Below are positions 10,692 to 19,792 of a stretch of DNA of 64,000 nt, piece after piece. The position numbers and the translations under genes were made by a program. Each line of letters opens with the position of its first letter. The first letter of the stretch is position 1. Source of the stretch: Salsuginibacillus kocurii DSM 18087 (GTDB lineage Bacteria > Bacillota > Bacilli > Bacillales > Marinococcaceae); NCBI RefSeq assembly GCF_000377705.1, contig NZ_KB898625.1, forward strand, positions 310,001 through 374,000, in the 5' to 3' direction. The notes below the pieces were generated by a model that was given only the letters and a program-made list of their open reading frames with translations, made no database searches and was not told where the DNA came from.

Positions 10692-10722
10692 AAAAAAAGA
10701 CACCGAGTTGAACTCAGCTGTC
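10692..10722 (-). terminator. Terminator-like hairpin upstream of aroK
   Basis: On the minus strand GACA..GAGTT pairs around a short loop with AACTC..TGTC and is followed by seven T. No minus-strand gene lies upstream for it to terminate. It may be a leader attenuator of aroK, or a stop for stray transcription from the divergent spacer. Confidence 0.5.
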
Positions 10723-10890
10723 TCTTTCGACAAAATTCCATTAAATGGAGCAAATATTTCTTCTATGTAATATCTGTTACACCTTTGCTATCAAATTGTG
10801 ACGCTCCTGTCACCCATGACATGCAAAGCGGTGGTAGACTATGTTTTGTGATCACGAACATTGATGTGAAACTACCAGGAGGTAACAACC

Positions 10891-11715
10891 ATGAAACAAA
10901 AACTAATAGTCGCCTTGTCTGCGTTACTTATTATACCTTTATTCTTTCAAACAGAAGAAGCTTCAGCGAGCACAAGCCAAACCGTTATTGATGCGGGGAA
11001 ATCCCAGCTCGGCACGCCTTACCAGTGGGGAGGGACCACCCCTTCCGGATTCGATTGTTCGGGCTTCACCCGGTACGCGTTTCAACAAGCAGGTATTTCA
11101 CTACCTCGAACAGCGTCCCAACAATATCAAGTCGGCTCACCGGTCTCTCGCTCGAATTTACAACCTGGTGACTTGGTCTTTTTTAGCACTACCTCATCCG
11201 ACGCCTCACATAACGGAATTTACATTGGAGGCAATCAATTTATCCACTCTTCTTCATCCAGAGGCGTTTCTATTGCCAGCTTAGGCAATACATATTGGTC
11301 TCCACGCTATCTTGGAGCTCGCCGCGTAATTGAAGATAATAGTGTCTCTGCAAGCCAGACCAGCGGCCAACCCGTTGAAGTGACGATTAATGGTCAAGCA
11401 TTAGCGACTGACCAGGATGCTTTATTGAATGGAGGACGTACCGTCGTTCCGATGCGTGCGATCTTCGAAGAATTAGGCGCCACTGTCACTTGGAATCAAG
11501 CAACAAAAGCAGTGCGAGCCACCAAGGGGAACAGAGTACTTTCACTCACGGTCGGTAATAACGTCGCTTATACTGCCACGACCAGTGTCCAACTTGACCA
11601 ACCAGCTAAAGTTCTAGATGGACGTACGATGGTCCCACTCCGCGTTGTCAGTGAATCTATGGGTGCAAATGTCAATTGGAACAGCAACACGCGCACCGTT
11701 GAAATTACGTACTAA
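10891..11715 (+). CDS. Secreted NlpC/P60 peptidoglycan endopeptidase with copper-amine-oxidase-like C-terminal domain
   Basis: A 274-residue secreted protein with a signal peptide (about 1-26). The NlpC/P60 cysteine peptidase domain (about 28-146) has the catalytic Cys in SGFDCSGFTRYAF and His in ASHNGIYIGG. Such enzymes cut the stem peptides of peptidoglycan. After a Ser/Gln-rich linker comes a stalk-type copper amine oxidase N-terminal-like domain (about 165-274) with the paired motifs GGRTVVPMRAIFEELGA and DGRTMVPLRVVSESMGA, thought to bind the wall. AGGAGG precedes the ATG. It is monocistronic with a terminator right behind it. Confidence 0.92.
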   Translation: MKQKLIVALSALLIIPLFFQTEEASASTSQTVIDAGKSQLGTPYQWGGTTPSGFDCSGFTRYAFQQAGISLPRTASQQYQVGSPVSRSNLQPGDLVFFSTTSSDASHNGIYIGGNQFIHSSSSRGVSIASLGNTYWSPRYLGARRVIEDNSVSASQTSGQPVEVTINGQALATDQDALLNGGRTVVPMRAIFEELGATVTWNQATKAVRATKGNRVLSLTVGNNVAYTATTSVQLDQPAKVLDGRTMVPLRVVSESMGANVNWNSNTRTVEITY

Positions 11716-11724
11716 GCTTAGAAA

Positions 11725-11757
11725 GACTCAAGGGTTACTCCTTGGGTCTTTTTTTAG
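11725..11757 (+). terminator. Terminator of the NlpC/P60 gene
   Basis: GACTCAAGG pairs with CCTTGGGTC and is followed by eight T, ten bases after the stop codon. Confidence 0.92.
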
Positions 11758-11970
11758 TTGAAAAGGTAGCAAAACCTTTCTACAAAAGCCAGCTGAGAAA
11801 AACCAATCTTTCAGACTGCTAGTTTATAGGCAACAAACTTAGTACGCATTTTTGTATGAAAGCAATAGAACTATTGCCTGTGTGCTTCAATTCTTTTATA
11901 TATCCCCCAATTAAACGAATTTAAAACCACTTTTGCTACAGATTACCTACACTTGAAAGAAACAAGATAG

Positions 11971-12393
11971 CTATGATGATTGCGTTACAGGTTCAAGCTT
12001 CATCATTGCACCGAAATATTGTGAAGCCGTTGTAAAAGAAATAAACGCGCAAAGTTCGCTTATTTCTTCTTCGTTCAGATACTCATATAACACCTCAAAT
12101 ATCGATTTTGGTATATTTCCCTTATGTTTTAAAAATACCTCGGCAAATCCAACCGCAATAGACGTTTTTTCATCAAACTTATCCCGATCTGGTTTCCCTT
12201 TCGCTTTACAATATTCACAGCCATTACATTGGGCCAATGTCCTCCTAACTTGTTCTTTTAATTCAACAGAGAGCTTTCCTTCTGCTTCTAAAACATGACT
12301 CAGTTGAGTCCAGCCTTGCATCACTTCATCATGATGTCCTAAAAGTCGTTGAAATGGTGTATTTCCATTGTTTGATTCATTGATTCTTGCCAT
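11971..12393 (-). CDS. Carboxymuconolactone decarboxylase / AhpD-like protein
   Basis: A 140-residue helical protein with a Cys-rich motif CNGCEYCKAKG (about 64-74), the CxxC site of AhpD-like alkylhydroperoxidases within the carboxymuconolactone decarboxylase family. Such proteins reduce peroxides through a thiol pair or act in aromatic catabolism; which applies here cannot be told. It is divergent from an Lrp/AsnC-type regulator gene (12516), which may control it. AAGGGGGAT precedes the ATG. Confidence 0.75.
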   Translation of the reverse strand: MARINESNNGNTPFQRLLGHHDEVMQGWTQLSHVLEAEGKLSVELKEQVRRTLAQCNGCEYCKAKGKPDRDKFDEKTSIAVGFAEVFLKHKGNIPKSIFEVLYEYLNEEEISELCAFISFTTASQYFGAMMKLEPVTQSS

Positions 12394-12515
12394 TTGAAAT
12401 CCCCCTTTGCTATATTAAATTATAGATACTATAACGCTTTACATACATAAAGAAACAAAGGAAAAGTTCAGTTATTCTTTACATAATTAACAACAAGAGG
12501 GGGATTTCTTTAAAA

Positions 12516-12968
12516 GTGAAAATTGATGATATTGATAAACGGATATTGGATGAATTACATACTAACAGCCGCTTCTCTATGCGCGAACTTGGAAAAAGAG
12601 TTAATTTATCTTCTCCTGCTGTAACAGAGAGGGTCAGACAAATGGAGTCATTTGGTATTATAAAAAGCTACACCTTAGATATTGATTATGAAAAAGTAGG
12701 TCTTCCTATCCAATGTATAATCGAAGCAACCGTAAAAAACGGAGATTACCATTCTTTTAAAAGTTTTATTCAACATTTCCCAAACGTACAGTTCTGTTAT
12801 CGTATAGCAGGCAATGCTTGCTATATGCTTAAAATGCACTTCGACACCTTTAAAAAGGCAGAGCAATTCATAGAAGAAGTAAATCCGTATGCTCAAACAG
12901 TGACTCACTTCATCTTTTCACAAGTGCCAACCACGTTAAGAATAGATGACGATAGCTTCTCGGAATAA
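12516..12968 (+). CDS. Lrp/AsnC family transcription regulator
   Basis: A 150-residue regulator starting at GTG behind GAGGGGGAT. The N-terminal winged helix (about 1-60) reads IDKRILDELHTNSRFSMREL and SSPAVTERVRQME, the classic Lrp/AsnC recognition region. The C-terminal part (about 66-140) is the AsnC ligand-binding and oligomerisation fold. It is divergent from the AhpD-like gene, so a shared regulated promoter region at 12394-12515 is likely. Confidence 0.9.
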   Translation: MKIDDIDKRILDELHTNSRFSMRELGKRVNLSSPAVTERVRQMESFGIIKSYTLDIDYEKVGLPIQCIIEATVKNGDYHSFKSFIQHFPNVQFCYRIAGNACYMLKMHFDTFKKAEQFIEEVNPYAQTVTHFIFSQVPTTLRIDDDSFSE

Positions 12969-13122
12969 ATGAAGAGTTTTCATTTCCTTATCCCGACTCA
13001 GGGCAAGAGCAGCTTCAATTATTCTCGTATAACAACATGCAACAATAAACTACGCTCCTGTACTCTAGTTTATAGATATGGTACAATTTTCCCATATTCT
13101 AATTTGTAGTAGTGAGGTTGTT

Positions 13123-13539
13123 ATGTCTAGTTCAACGTACGATAAACTAATTGCTGTTCTAAGTTATATACTAGCGATGTTTTTTCCAGTCCCGATCTTA
13201 AGCATTGTGGCCGTTTTTTTATTTTGGCTTGTGTTTCGAGATCAGTCACGGTTTATTGACCACCATTTAAAGGAAAATATCAACTTTCAAATCAGCTTTC
13301 AATTATATACATTGGCGGCTTTTATTTTGGTCTTTATTTTCACCAACGTACTTAACATGTTGCCGCAGGAAATGCTGCCTGACCTTCTTGCCGTTTCCGG
13401 GTTCTTGATGAGTGTCGGCTTGTTCGGGCTGCTCATTTTTGCCGGTTTTGCCTGGTACGCTTTGCTGGCAGCGGCGAGCATCGGCGCTTTATTAGGGAAA
13501 TTTTTCAAGTTCCCGCTTATTATTCGTTTTGTAAAATAA
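13123..13539 (+). CDS. DUF4870/Tic20-like small membrane protein
   Basis: The chosen start MSSSTYDKLIAVLSYILAMF follows GTGAGG and gives 138 residues; an ATG 45 bases upstream has no clear ribosome binding site. It has about three membrane segments and a conserved-looking FIDHHLKENINFQISFQLY stretch, which fits the DUF4870 family of unknown function. It is monocistronic with a strong terminator about 100 bp downstream. Confidence 0.75.
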   Translation: MSSSTYDKLIAVLSYILAMFFPVPILSIVAVFLFWLVFRDQSRFIDHHLKENINFQISFQLYTLAAFILVFIFTNVLNMLPQEMLPDLLAVSGFLMSVGLFGLLIFAGFAWYALLAAASIGALLGKFFKFPLIIRFVK

Positions 13540-13633
13540 CAACCATATTCTCCTTCCTTGTCTTGCTGAACCTAGCCTATCATTACAAAAAGTGGAAAGG
13601 CGAAAAAACTTATAGTACATAAAAGAATAAAAG

Positions 13634-13668
13634 TGCTCAGAGTCTATTTATAAACTCTGAGCATTTTA
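13634..13668 (+). terminator. Strong terminator
   Basis: TGCTCAGAGT pairs perfectly with ACTCTGAGCA around a 10-base AT-rich loop, followed by TTTTATATT. It ends the DUF4870 transcript, and its palindrome may also stop rpsN transcription arriving from the other side. Confidence 0.88.
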
Positions 13669-13749
13669 TATTCTAATTACCATGTTAATTGTTAGTTCCT
13701 ATATTCAATATATATAAAGCGACATTGGCGAAACGGTCCCATGACCGCC

Positions 13750-13935
13750 TTACCAGCTTGCTTTTTTTACGCCAGGAAGCTGGCCTTTATGCGCAAGATC
13801 TCTAAAGCAAATGCGGCAAAGTTTAAATTTGCGGAGCACAGAATGTGGACGTCCGCAGCTGTTACAGCGAGTATATTCGCGCACTTTGAACTTTTGTTTC
13901 TTATTGTGCTTGGTAACTAATGCTGTTCTTGCCAT
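13750..13935 (-). CDS. rpsN: 30S ribosomal protein S14, zinc-binding short type, stand-alone
   Basis: A 61-residue S14 of the type-Z class. The zinc knuckle CNSCGRPHS...CRICF uses Cys24, Cys27, Cys40 and Cys43, and the C-terminus [11 protein letters not shown] is typical. In Bacillus the zinc-type S14 gene normally lies inside the S10-spc ribosomal operon, and the stand-alone paralogue is the longer zinc-free type. Here the zinc type stands alone with no other ribosomal gene near. Its N-terminus ([15 protein letters not shown]) also differs from the usual operon copy. GAAGGGGG precedes the ATG. It could be a second copy or a relocated only copy. Confidence 0.93.
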   Translation of the reverse strand: MARTALVTKHNKKQKFKVREYTRCNSCGRPHSVLRKFKLCRICFRDLAHKGQLPGVKKASW

Positions 13936-14044
13936 ACCTGAAACCCCCTTCTATTAAATGTGTAAGGTGGGGAGAAGTTCTATTATAATGAAAATCAGCA
14001 GGCAAAAAAAGAAGCAGTTTCTGGAAATGGCTGCGTTGTCTTTT

Positions 14045-14081
14045 CAAAAAAGCCCCACTCCTTTGACTGGAAGCGGGGCTC
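14045..14081 (-). terminator. Terminator of the dioxygenase gene
   Basis: On the minus strand AGCCCC at one arm pairs with GGGGCT at the other, with further pairing inside, then a T-rich tail. It directly follows the stop codon at 14087. Confidence 0.75.
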
Positions 14082-14086
14082 TGTGT

Positions 14087-15067
14087 TTATTTTCCTTGTG
14101 TAGGGGACGGGAGCGGCGTAAGGCCGGCTTCAATTTCTTCGCGCTGATCTTCAAAAAATGGCGGCAGCGCCAGGCTTTCCCCCAGGTGCTCCAAGTCTTC
14201 ATCGGTATCAAAGCCTGGGCCATCGGTGGCCAGTTCAAATAATATCCCGTTTGGCTCGCGGAAATAGAGGGAGCGAAAGTAAAAGCGGTCGACAAAGCCA
14301 GAGTTTGGAAAGCCTGCTTCCGAGACGCGGTCAATCCATTTCCGTAGTTCTTCTTCATCATCGACACGAAAGGCTACATGGTGAACGCCGCCACGCCCAA
14401 GCCGTTCCGGCGGCAGGTCGTTACGTGTTTCCAGATGAACTTCCGCGCCGCTTCCGCCTTCTCCGCACGCGTACACTTCGACATCCGGCTGCCCGTTTAC
14501 TTCTGCCGAATAGGAGCCGACTTTTTCAAAGCCAAGCAAATCCGTTAATACTTTCGCCGTCCGCTCCGGGTGTCTTACCGTTAAACGAATCGGACCGAGC
14601 CCGCGGACTCCTTTCTCCTGCGGCACCGGGCTTTTTTCCCAAGGCGTGCCGCCTGGAACCCCGTCGTTGTTTTCATCCGAAACCAAGATCAAGCGCTGCC
14701 CTTCAGGGTCTTGAAAATAAATCGTCTTGCGGCCGGCGCGCTCTTTAATCCCTTCATGGTCAATGCCAAGTTCTGTTAATTTTTCTTGCCAATACTGGAG
14801 TGCCGCATCATCTTTCACCCTGAGCGATGTGGCCGAGATGCTAGATACCCCGGTATGCCGCAAACCCGCATTTTTAATTTCGAAAAAGGTCAGTTCCGTT
14901 CCTGGGTTACCTTTTTCATCACCATAAAACAGGTGATAGACCGATGTATCGTCTTGATTGATCGTTTTTTTGACAAGCCGCATTCCAAGCGTCTGTGTGT
15001 AAAAATCTAAGTTAAGCGGTGCATCCGCTGTAATAGCAGATAAATGATGAATCCCTTTAACGTGCAT
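14087..15067 (-). CDS. Ring-cleaving dioxygenase, glyoxalase/VOC family (MhqO/MhqA-like)
   Basis: A 326-residue protein made of two vicinal-oxygen-chelate modules (about 1-130 and 148-285). The metal-site histidines are seen in GIHHLSAIT and GVHHVAFRV, with a glutamate in the REPNGILFELATDG region. It closely resembles the Bacillus MhqA/MhqE/MhqO group, which opens hydroquinone-type rings and protects against quinones. The C-terminal LPSPTQGK tail is variable. It is monocistronic. No MarR-type MhqR regulator gene is adjacent. Confidence 0.87.
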   Translation of the reverse strand: MHVKGIHHLSAITADAPLNLDFYTQTLGMRLVKKTINQDDTSVYHLFYGDEKGNPGTELTFFEIKNAGLRHTGVSSISATSLRVKDDAALQYWQEKLTELGIDHEGIKERAGRKTIYFQDPEGQRLILVSDENNDGVPGGTPWEKSPVPQEKGVRGLGPIRLTVRHPERTAKVLTDLLGFEKVGSYSAEVNGQPDVEVYACGEGGSGAEVHLETRNDLPPERLGRGGVHHVAFRVDDEEELRKWIDRVSEAGFPNSGFVDRFYFRSLYFREPNGILFELATDGPGFDTDEDLEHLGESLALPPFFEDQREEIEAGLTPLPSPTQGK

Positions 15068-15144
15068 ACTACATACCTCCTCGTTAATCCTCTACCATGA
15101 AAATAGCACACCCAAAACACAATCACAAAACATAACACTTAATA

Positions 15145-15560
15145 GAAAGCGGAGCGGGCTTGGTCAACGACGCAGAGCCCTTCTCTCCCACCGAGGAGGC
15201 TGTTGCCGCCGCAGTGTGGGAGAAAGGGATCTCAAGTCGTTAGCCCGCGAAGCTGGACAAGAAAAGCGGAGGCGCTTTGCTCAGATGCGACAAGTTTTTC
15301 TAGAACTGTGCAGCGTTGCTTGCAACGCGAAGTCAGTGCTAGAAAAAACCTCGAGCATCTAAGCGCCGTAGCTAGACAGAAAAGCGAAGGGCGCCTGACC
15401 ATTGGCGCAGGGCCCTTCTTCACCGCCGAGGAGGCTGTTGCCGCCGCAGGGCGGGGAAAAGGGATCACAAGCCAATGGCGCCCGCAGCTGGACACAGAAA
15501 AGCGGAGGCGCTTTGATCAGAGACAAGAAAGACTTTCTGCTTTTATGATGCGCTACGGAC
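15145..15560. repeat. Hairpin repeat cluster A (three full units and one broken)
   Basis: Units at 15145-15259, 15261-15378 and 15379-15494 each start GAAAAGCGGA (or near) and end AGCTRGACA; a fourth starts at 15497 and breaks off. Within a unit the two ends are complementary, but the stem sequence differs between units (GCGGGCT/AGCCCGC; GGCGCTT/AAGCGCC; GGGCGCC/GGCGCCC). The same type of cluster is at 36571-36960. The GC-rich open frames across it are by-products of the repeats. The fourth unit runs into a truncated reductase gene. Confidence 0.85.
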
Positions 15561-15567
15561 TCAGCTC

Positions 15568-15795
15568 GTGACGCCTGCTGGCTGTTCATCTGTGGAAGGA
15601 GTCTTTGCAGCTGGAGATGTACTCGCTCATGAAGGGAAGCTTCATTTAATTGCTGGGGCCTTTCAAGATGCCGCTAATGCTGTGAATCAGGCAAAACGTT
15701 ACATTCAACCTGAGGCGAGGACAACAGGGGTTGTCTCCTCCCATAATGAAAAATTTAAAGAAATGAAGGCTGCCTTACAAAAAAATACTGACTAA
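15568..15795 (+). pseudogene. 3' fragment of a ferredoxin/flavodoxin-NADP reductase (YumC-like)
   Basis: About 75 codons encode the C-terminal end of a thioredoxin-reductase-like flavoprotein. The FAD-binding motif VEGVFAAGDVLAHEGK and the helix FQDAANAVNQAKRYIQP match the end of Bacillus type-2 ferredoxin-NADP reductases, which are about 330 residues long. Everything upstream is replaced by hairpin repeat cluster A. There is no ribosome binding site, so this is a remnant. A terminator follows at 15834. Confidence 0.8.
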
Positions 15796-15833
15796 CAGGC
15801 GGGCCATTTACACACAGGCTGTTCTGGAACGAC

Positions 15834-15876
15834 AAAAAAGAAGAAGGCGGACCAATTCCAGCACCTCCTTCTTTTA
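15834..15876. terminator. Bidirectional terminator
   Basis: AAGAAGG pairs with CCTTCTT, with A-rich and T-rich flanks on either side. It serves the truncated reductase on the plus strand and may also stop the pullulanase transcript (ends 15954) on the minus strand. Confidence 0.75.
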
Positions 15877-15953
15877 AGTCGTTAACTTATCCGCATGCCC
15901 CGCCCCCTATTACATGGAAACTGCTACGTCACCAAGTCTATGAGGCCGTTCGC

Positions 15954-18065
15954 TTACCCTAACCGATGTCGCCTCTCTAAAACAACACAAGTAAGGGCCG
16001 GCAAGGTCAATCGTTCGCCTTGTATTTCTGTCGGTAACGTACCTTCATTTGTTACGCGTACCTGCCAGCGGCCGGGACGGGGCAGGCGGATTTCCACCTC
16101 GGTTCTTTCGGGGTTCCAAAGACAAGTAATATCTTCTTTCTCCCCTGTCAAAACGGTCCCAAACGCTGTTCCGGGAAGCGTCAGCTCGTGAACGCGCGCT
16201 TCAATAGCTGTACAGTCAGAAAGTTGGAATAAAGGCTGCGCTCGGCGTGTGGCTAGCAGTTTTTTCACAAAAGAAATGGTCTGGTCTTCGTCTTCCCGTG
16301 CTTGCCAATCGAGAGCGTTCACGCTATCGCCGGAGAGGTAACTGTTCGCATCGCCGCCTTTTGTGCGGTACATTTCCTGGCCGGCGTGGAGGAAGGGGAT
16401 GCCTAGGCTCAAGATCGTAAAGGAGGTAGCAAGCTGATGAATGCGGCGTCTCGTCTCGAGGCTGTCATCCCGGTTACTGAGTGCCAGTTTGTCAAACAGG
16501 GTCAGATTGTCATGGCTTTCGACGTAGTTAATGGACTGGCGCGGGTCTTCAAAGTGAAGCAGGCCGGGTGTACGCGGCGTGGAGCCGGCAAACAAGTGAT
16601 AGAGGTTTTCTTTTCCCTTTCCTTCTCCGTTCATGTAGCCTTGCGCTTCTTCTGCAAAGGTGGAGCCTTTCACAATATCACGGAAAGCATCATTAAAAAA
16701 AGCAATGCCAGGCAATTTGGCGGAATGAAAGCTGGTTGCTTTGCGGGCTGGGTTGAGCGCTGTGGGGAGGTCCCAGCCTTCCCCTAACAGGAGAACTGGC
16801 ACGTTTTCCTGGTCGCAGCGGGCGCGGATCGCCTGCATCGTTTCGATATCAAGTGCGCCCATTAAATCGAAGCGGAAACCATCTACCTTATAATTCAAAA
16901 GCCAATGATCGACCGTATCCAGAATAAATTTCCGTACCATCGGCCGTTCGCTGGCAATATCGTTTCCAACCCCGGTGCCGTTACTTAATTCTCCGTTCTC
17001 ATCATAGCGGAAATAATAACCGGGCACGAGCTGTTCAAAGGCAGAGCTTTCGTGAATAAACACATGGTTAAAGACGACGTCCACAATGACGGAGAGCCCT
17101 GCTTGATGAAAGGCTTCGATCATTTCTTGGCATTCGGTGACGCGCAGGAGAGGATCACTTGCAGTGGTGGCGTAGCTTCCTTCCGGCGCCTGGAAAAACA
17201 ACGGGTCATAGCCCCAGTTGTAATAAGGGGCGGGGTTTCGTTCGTCAACACGTCCATAGTCATTGAGCGGCAAAAGCTGCACGTGGCTCACGCCTAGTTC
17301 TTTCAGATAAGAAAGACCGGTTGAATAACCGTTTCCGGTTTTCGTGTCTGTCTCGGTCAAACCTAGAAATTTGCCGCGGTACTGAGGCTGGACGCCGCTC
17401 ATTGGATGAGAGGTAGCGTCACGTACATGCAATTCATATATACTCGCCTCTTCCAGACTACTTACCGCCGCCTGTTCGCGTGTATCGTCCGCTGGTGGTT
17501 TTGTTTGAGCGGGATCAATCACAATGCCTTCGTTGCTGTTGACCGTAAGGGACGGGGCATAGGGATCTATAACTTTCACCGTTTCACCGTTACGCGTGAC
17601 CTCGTAGTAATACACGTGGCCATGCGCATTGTAGGGCACAGTGCCATGCCAGATTCCGTTCGTTTTTTTGCGAAGCGAATAAAAGGTCTCGTCTACATAA
17701 AGCCCAACGTGTTCAGCACCCGGCGCCCACACGGCAAATTGGGTTTCGTTTTTAGAAGGAAAGACGCCCAATTTTTCTTCTGGGGCTGCAAATACCTGTT
17801 GGAACGGCTTGCTGCGCACAACGGCACCAAAATAGACTGGTAGCGTAACCCCCTCGACAGTGACAGCCAAATGGGTATGTAAAGGCAGGGGCTCAGCTGT
17901 TTGGATCCACAGATGATGCGTTTCCGGTTGTAAAATAGTGATCGTAAATGTCTCTTCTTGCGTGTGAATAGATACCATGTCCGGTGCTTTTACTTCTACG
18001 TCTTCATAGTCCAAGTCAACTTTGATGCTGTTTATCGATTCAAGCCAGGCCTGTAGAGGTTTCAT
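15954..18065 (-). CDS. amyX: Type I pullulanase (GH13)
   Basis: The chosen start MKPLQAWLESINSIKVDL follows AAGGAGAAGGAG and gives 703 residues, near the B. subtilis AmyX length of 718. The enzyme cuts alpha-1,6 branches of pullulan and glycogen. An N-terminal CBM48-like region (FAVWAPGAEHVGLYVD) precedes the GH13 barrel with YNWGYDP, DVVFNHVF, GFRFDLMGA (nucleophile Asp), LLGEGWD (acid Glu) and VESHDNLT. No signal peptide is seen, so it is probably cytoplasmic and works with the glycogen enzymes of 27036-35141. Confidence 0.92.
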   Translation of the reverse strand: MKPLQAWLESINSIKVDLDYEDVEVKAPDMVSIHTQEETFTITILQPETHHLWIQTAEPLPLHTHLAVTVEGVTLPVYFGAVVRSKPFQQVFAAPEEKLGVFPSKNETQFAVWAPGAEHVGLYVDETFYSLRKKTNGIWHGTVPYNAHGHVYYYEVTRNGETVKVIDPYAPSLTVNSNEGIVIDPAQTKPPADDTREQAAVSSLEEASIYELHVRDATSHPMSGVQPQYRGKFLGLTETDTKTGNGYSTGLSYLKELGVSHVQLLPLNDYGRVDERNPAPYYNWGYDPLFFQAPEGSYATTASDPLLRVTECQEMIEAFHQAGLSVIVDVVFNHVFIHESSAFEQLVPGYYFRYDENGELSNGTGVGNDIASERPMVRKFILDTVDHWLLNYKVDGFRFDLMGALDIETMQAIRARCDQENVPVLLLGEGWDLPTALNPARKATSFHSAKLPGIAFFNDAFRDIVKGSTFAEEAQGYMNGEGKGKENLYHLFAGSTPRTPGLLHFEDPRQSINYVESHDNLTLFDKLALSNRDDSLETRRRIHQLATSFTILSLGIPFLHAGQEMYRTKGGDANSYLSGDSVNALDWQAREDEDQTISFVKKLLATRRAQPLFQLSDCTAIEARVHELTLPGTAFGTVLTGEKEDITCLWNPERTEVEIRLPRPGRWQVRVTNEGTLPTEIQGERLTLPALTCVVLERRHRLG

Positions 18066-18208
18066 CAGCGCTCTCCTTCTCCTTGTATTCATGTATTCTA
18101 TACTATATACCCTGCCAGTACGAAAAAGTATGCTGAACCAAGCTTTCTTTTTTCTCTGTAATTTCGTTTGCTTCCCAGGTCTGCACATCAGCGACTGTCA
18201 GTAAGCTG

Positions 18209-18568
18209 TTATTTCTCGCCCGGCGGCATAAAGGAAAAAGGGTCGAGCTCTTCTCCTTCTATGGCAATAGCAGTTAAGCCTGTTTCACTGCTTGCTTCCT
18301 TGGCTTCGCCTTTACGCCAGTACACCGCTTCACCTTCTTCAACCGCGTATACTTTATTTTCTTTTCCTTTTACGCTTCCTCTACCGCTTACCACAAGTAA
18401 GAGCTGGGCCGTTTCTGTTTTATGATAGCCAATCACCCCTCCCTCTTCCAAATAGATACCTTGAAGCTGGAGCGGTTGATTTGTCTGCATGATCCGAGAG
18501 ACCAAATAGTTCGACTCGTGATCTGTCACCCTGTTTCCGACCTTTTTGCCAAACCGAAAGATATTCAT
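18209..18568 (-). CDS. Small cupin-domain protein
   Basis: The chosen start MNIFRFGKKVGNRVTDHE follows AAGGAGGAGCT and gives 119 residues; the longer open frame upstream has no ribosome binding site. The central part GVIGYHKTETAQLLLVVSGRG and the following EGEAVYWRKGE match the two cupin motifs, with one candidate metal His and few other ligands. It may bind a small molecule or serve as a sensor. The role is unknown. It lies upstream of the pullulanase gene on the same strand, 143 bp away. Confidence 0.75.
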   Translation of the reverse strand: MNIFRFGKKVGNRVTDHESNYLVSRIMQTNQPLQLQGIYLEEGGVIGYHKTETAQLLLVVSGRGSVKGKENKVYAVEEGEAVYWRKGEAKEASSETGLTAIAIEGEELDPFSFMPPGEK

Positions 18569-18739
18569 AGCTCCTCCTTTTCTGCCCGTACTGCGGAACC
18601 AAATCTGTGCTATGTCTCGACAACTAGAATGCCTAGTATTACCTTCTACAGAATAAAACGCCATTCCTTTTTGAGAAGTGCTGTAAATGCCAAGGTTGCT
18701 TGAAGCGAAACTCTCCAACATACGAGAACCTTTTGTCTA

Positions 18740-18964
18740 CTAGCTTGAACATATAAACCGCAGCTCTTCAGAATTTACAATCGAACTAGGAATCTTATGA
18801 GAATTATGATGTGTTGATCGTAGATGTTGATCATACAAAAGATATGGAAGGCTGGCCGACTTTTGATCACCAAATGTATATCGGAGATTATGAAAAAACC
18901 ACTTTTTAAACACATACAGAAGAATCTCAAATTTGTCCTGGGGGTTACTCATAACATTACTCAT
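18740..18964 (-). pseudogene. Truncated start of a gene in a decayed locus
   Basis: The ATG at 18964 overlaps the stop codon of the frameshifted gene upstream (TAATG), a layout typical of translational coupling. The first part MSNPQDKFEILLYVFKKWF looks like a genuine N-terminus. The frame then runs into DNA that reads better on the other strand (18790-18909), so the gene is probably cut off around 18900. Confidence 0.35.
18790..18909 (+). pseudogene. Orphan C-terminal coding fragment
   Basis: Forty plus-strand codons read ESYENYDVLIVDVDHTKD, then MEGWPTFDHQMYIGDYEKTTF, then stop, with no start codon upstream. The composition looks like real protein but I do not recognise the family. It abuts the truncated minus-strand gene, marking a rearrangement junction. 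Confidence 0.4.
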
Positions 18965-19792
18965 TAAATTATCTCCTTTATATCTTTAAAATCATCGATC
19001 TGAATTTGCACGTGTTTTACACTAGGATTATTTAACTCAAAATAAGAATCTTCATGATAAAATTCATAAATTTCTCTAGTTTTAGTTATCGAATTTATTT
19101 TTTTGTCTATTTTTTCAATATCATTAAGAATTTTTACTTTGATTTGATTTGAATGATTTGCCGTTTGACAAATAGATTGTATTGAAAAAGGTGCTCCAAA
19201 AAAGTCATACCCGTCAATAAACTTAAAACCTTCTGAATGTAACTCTACCTTTAACTCTTGTGCTCATCGTTCGAAATATTATGTATATATACATATGGCC
19301 AAAAAGGTGTGATCTCTCTTTTACTAATACGTGACCACTTTTCTGAAATCAAAATAATCAATTCCTTTAATTCTGCTCTAATATAAGTGTCTACTTCAAT
19401 TAAGAAAAACCTTTCAAAGGGGGATGTATTTAAGCTAGTCAAATACTCTTTCCTTAGATCTTTTAGTAACTTTCTCTTCCCTTTATAAAATACAAACCAT
19501 TCATTAAACAGTATCTTTTTCGTATCTATTTTTTCAAAAAGTCTTTTTTTCGTATTATCCTACTAGCCAAGTCTGGTGAAGCAGCAATTTCTTTAAGCGT
19601 GTGAATTGCATTATTGTAATAAAAGTACTCAGCTTCAAAAGAAGAGCAAATAAAGTGTGATTCCAACATGCTCATGATATTTTTCAACTGTTGTTCGTAA
19701 TCTACAGCGTAAATATCAATCTTAAGAATGTTAATAAATTCTTCTAGGGAGTCATCATCCATGCTCATTATGGAAGATTGTATAATAAACAT
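18964..19792 (-). pseudogene. Frameshifted gene of unknown function in a decayed locus
   Basis: Three overlapping reading frames join into one product of about 270 residues. The first runs from 19792 to about 19540, the second from there to about 19260, and the third down to the stop at 18964. The frame changes occur in an A-rich run near 19545 and near 19258. Pieces include EEFINILKIDIYAVDYEQQL, AELKELIILISEKWSRISKR and GYDFFGAPFSIQSICQ. I do not recognise the family. Position next to a Vsr remnant suggests a restriction-modification context; that is inference. Confidence 0.5.
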
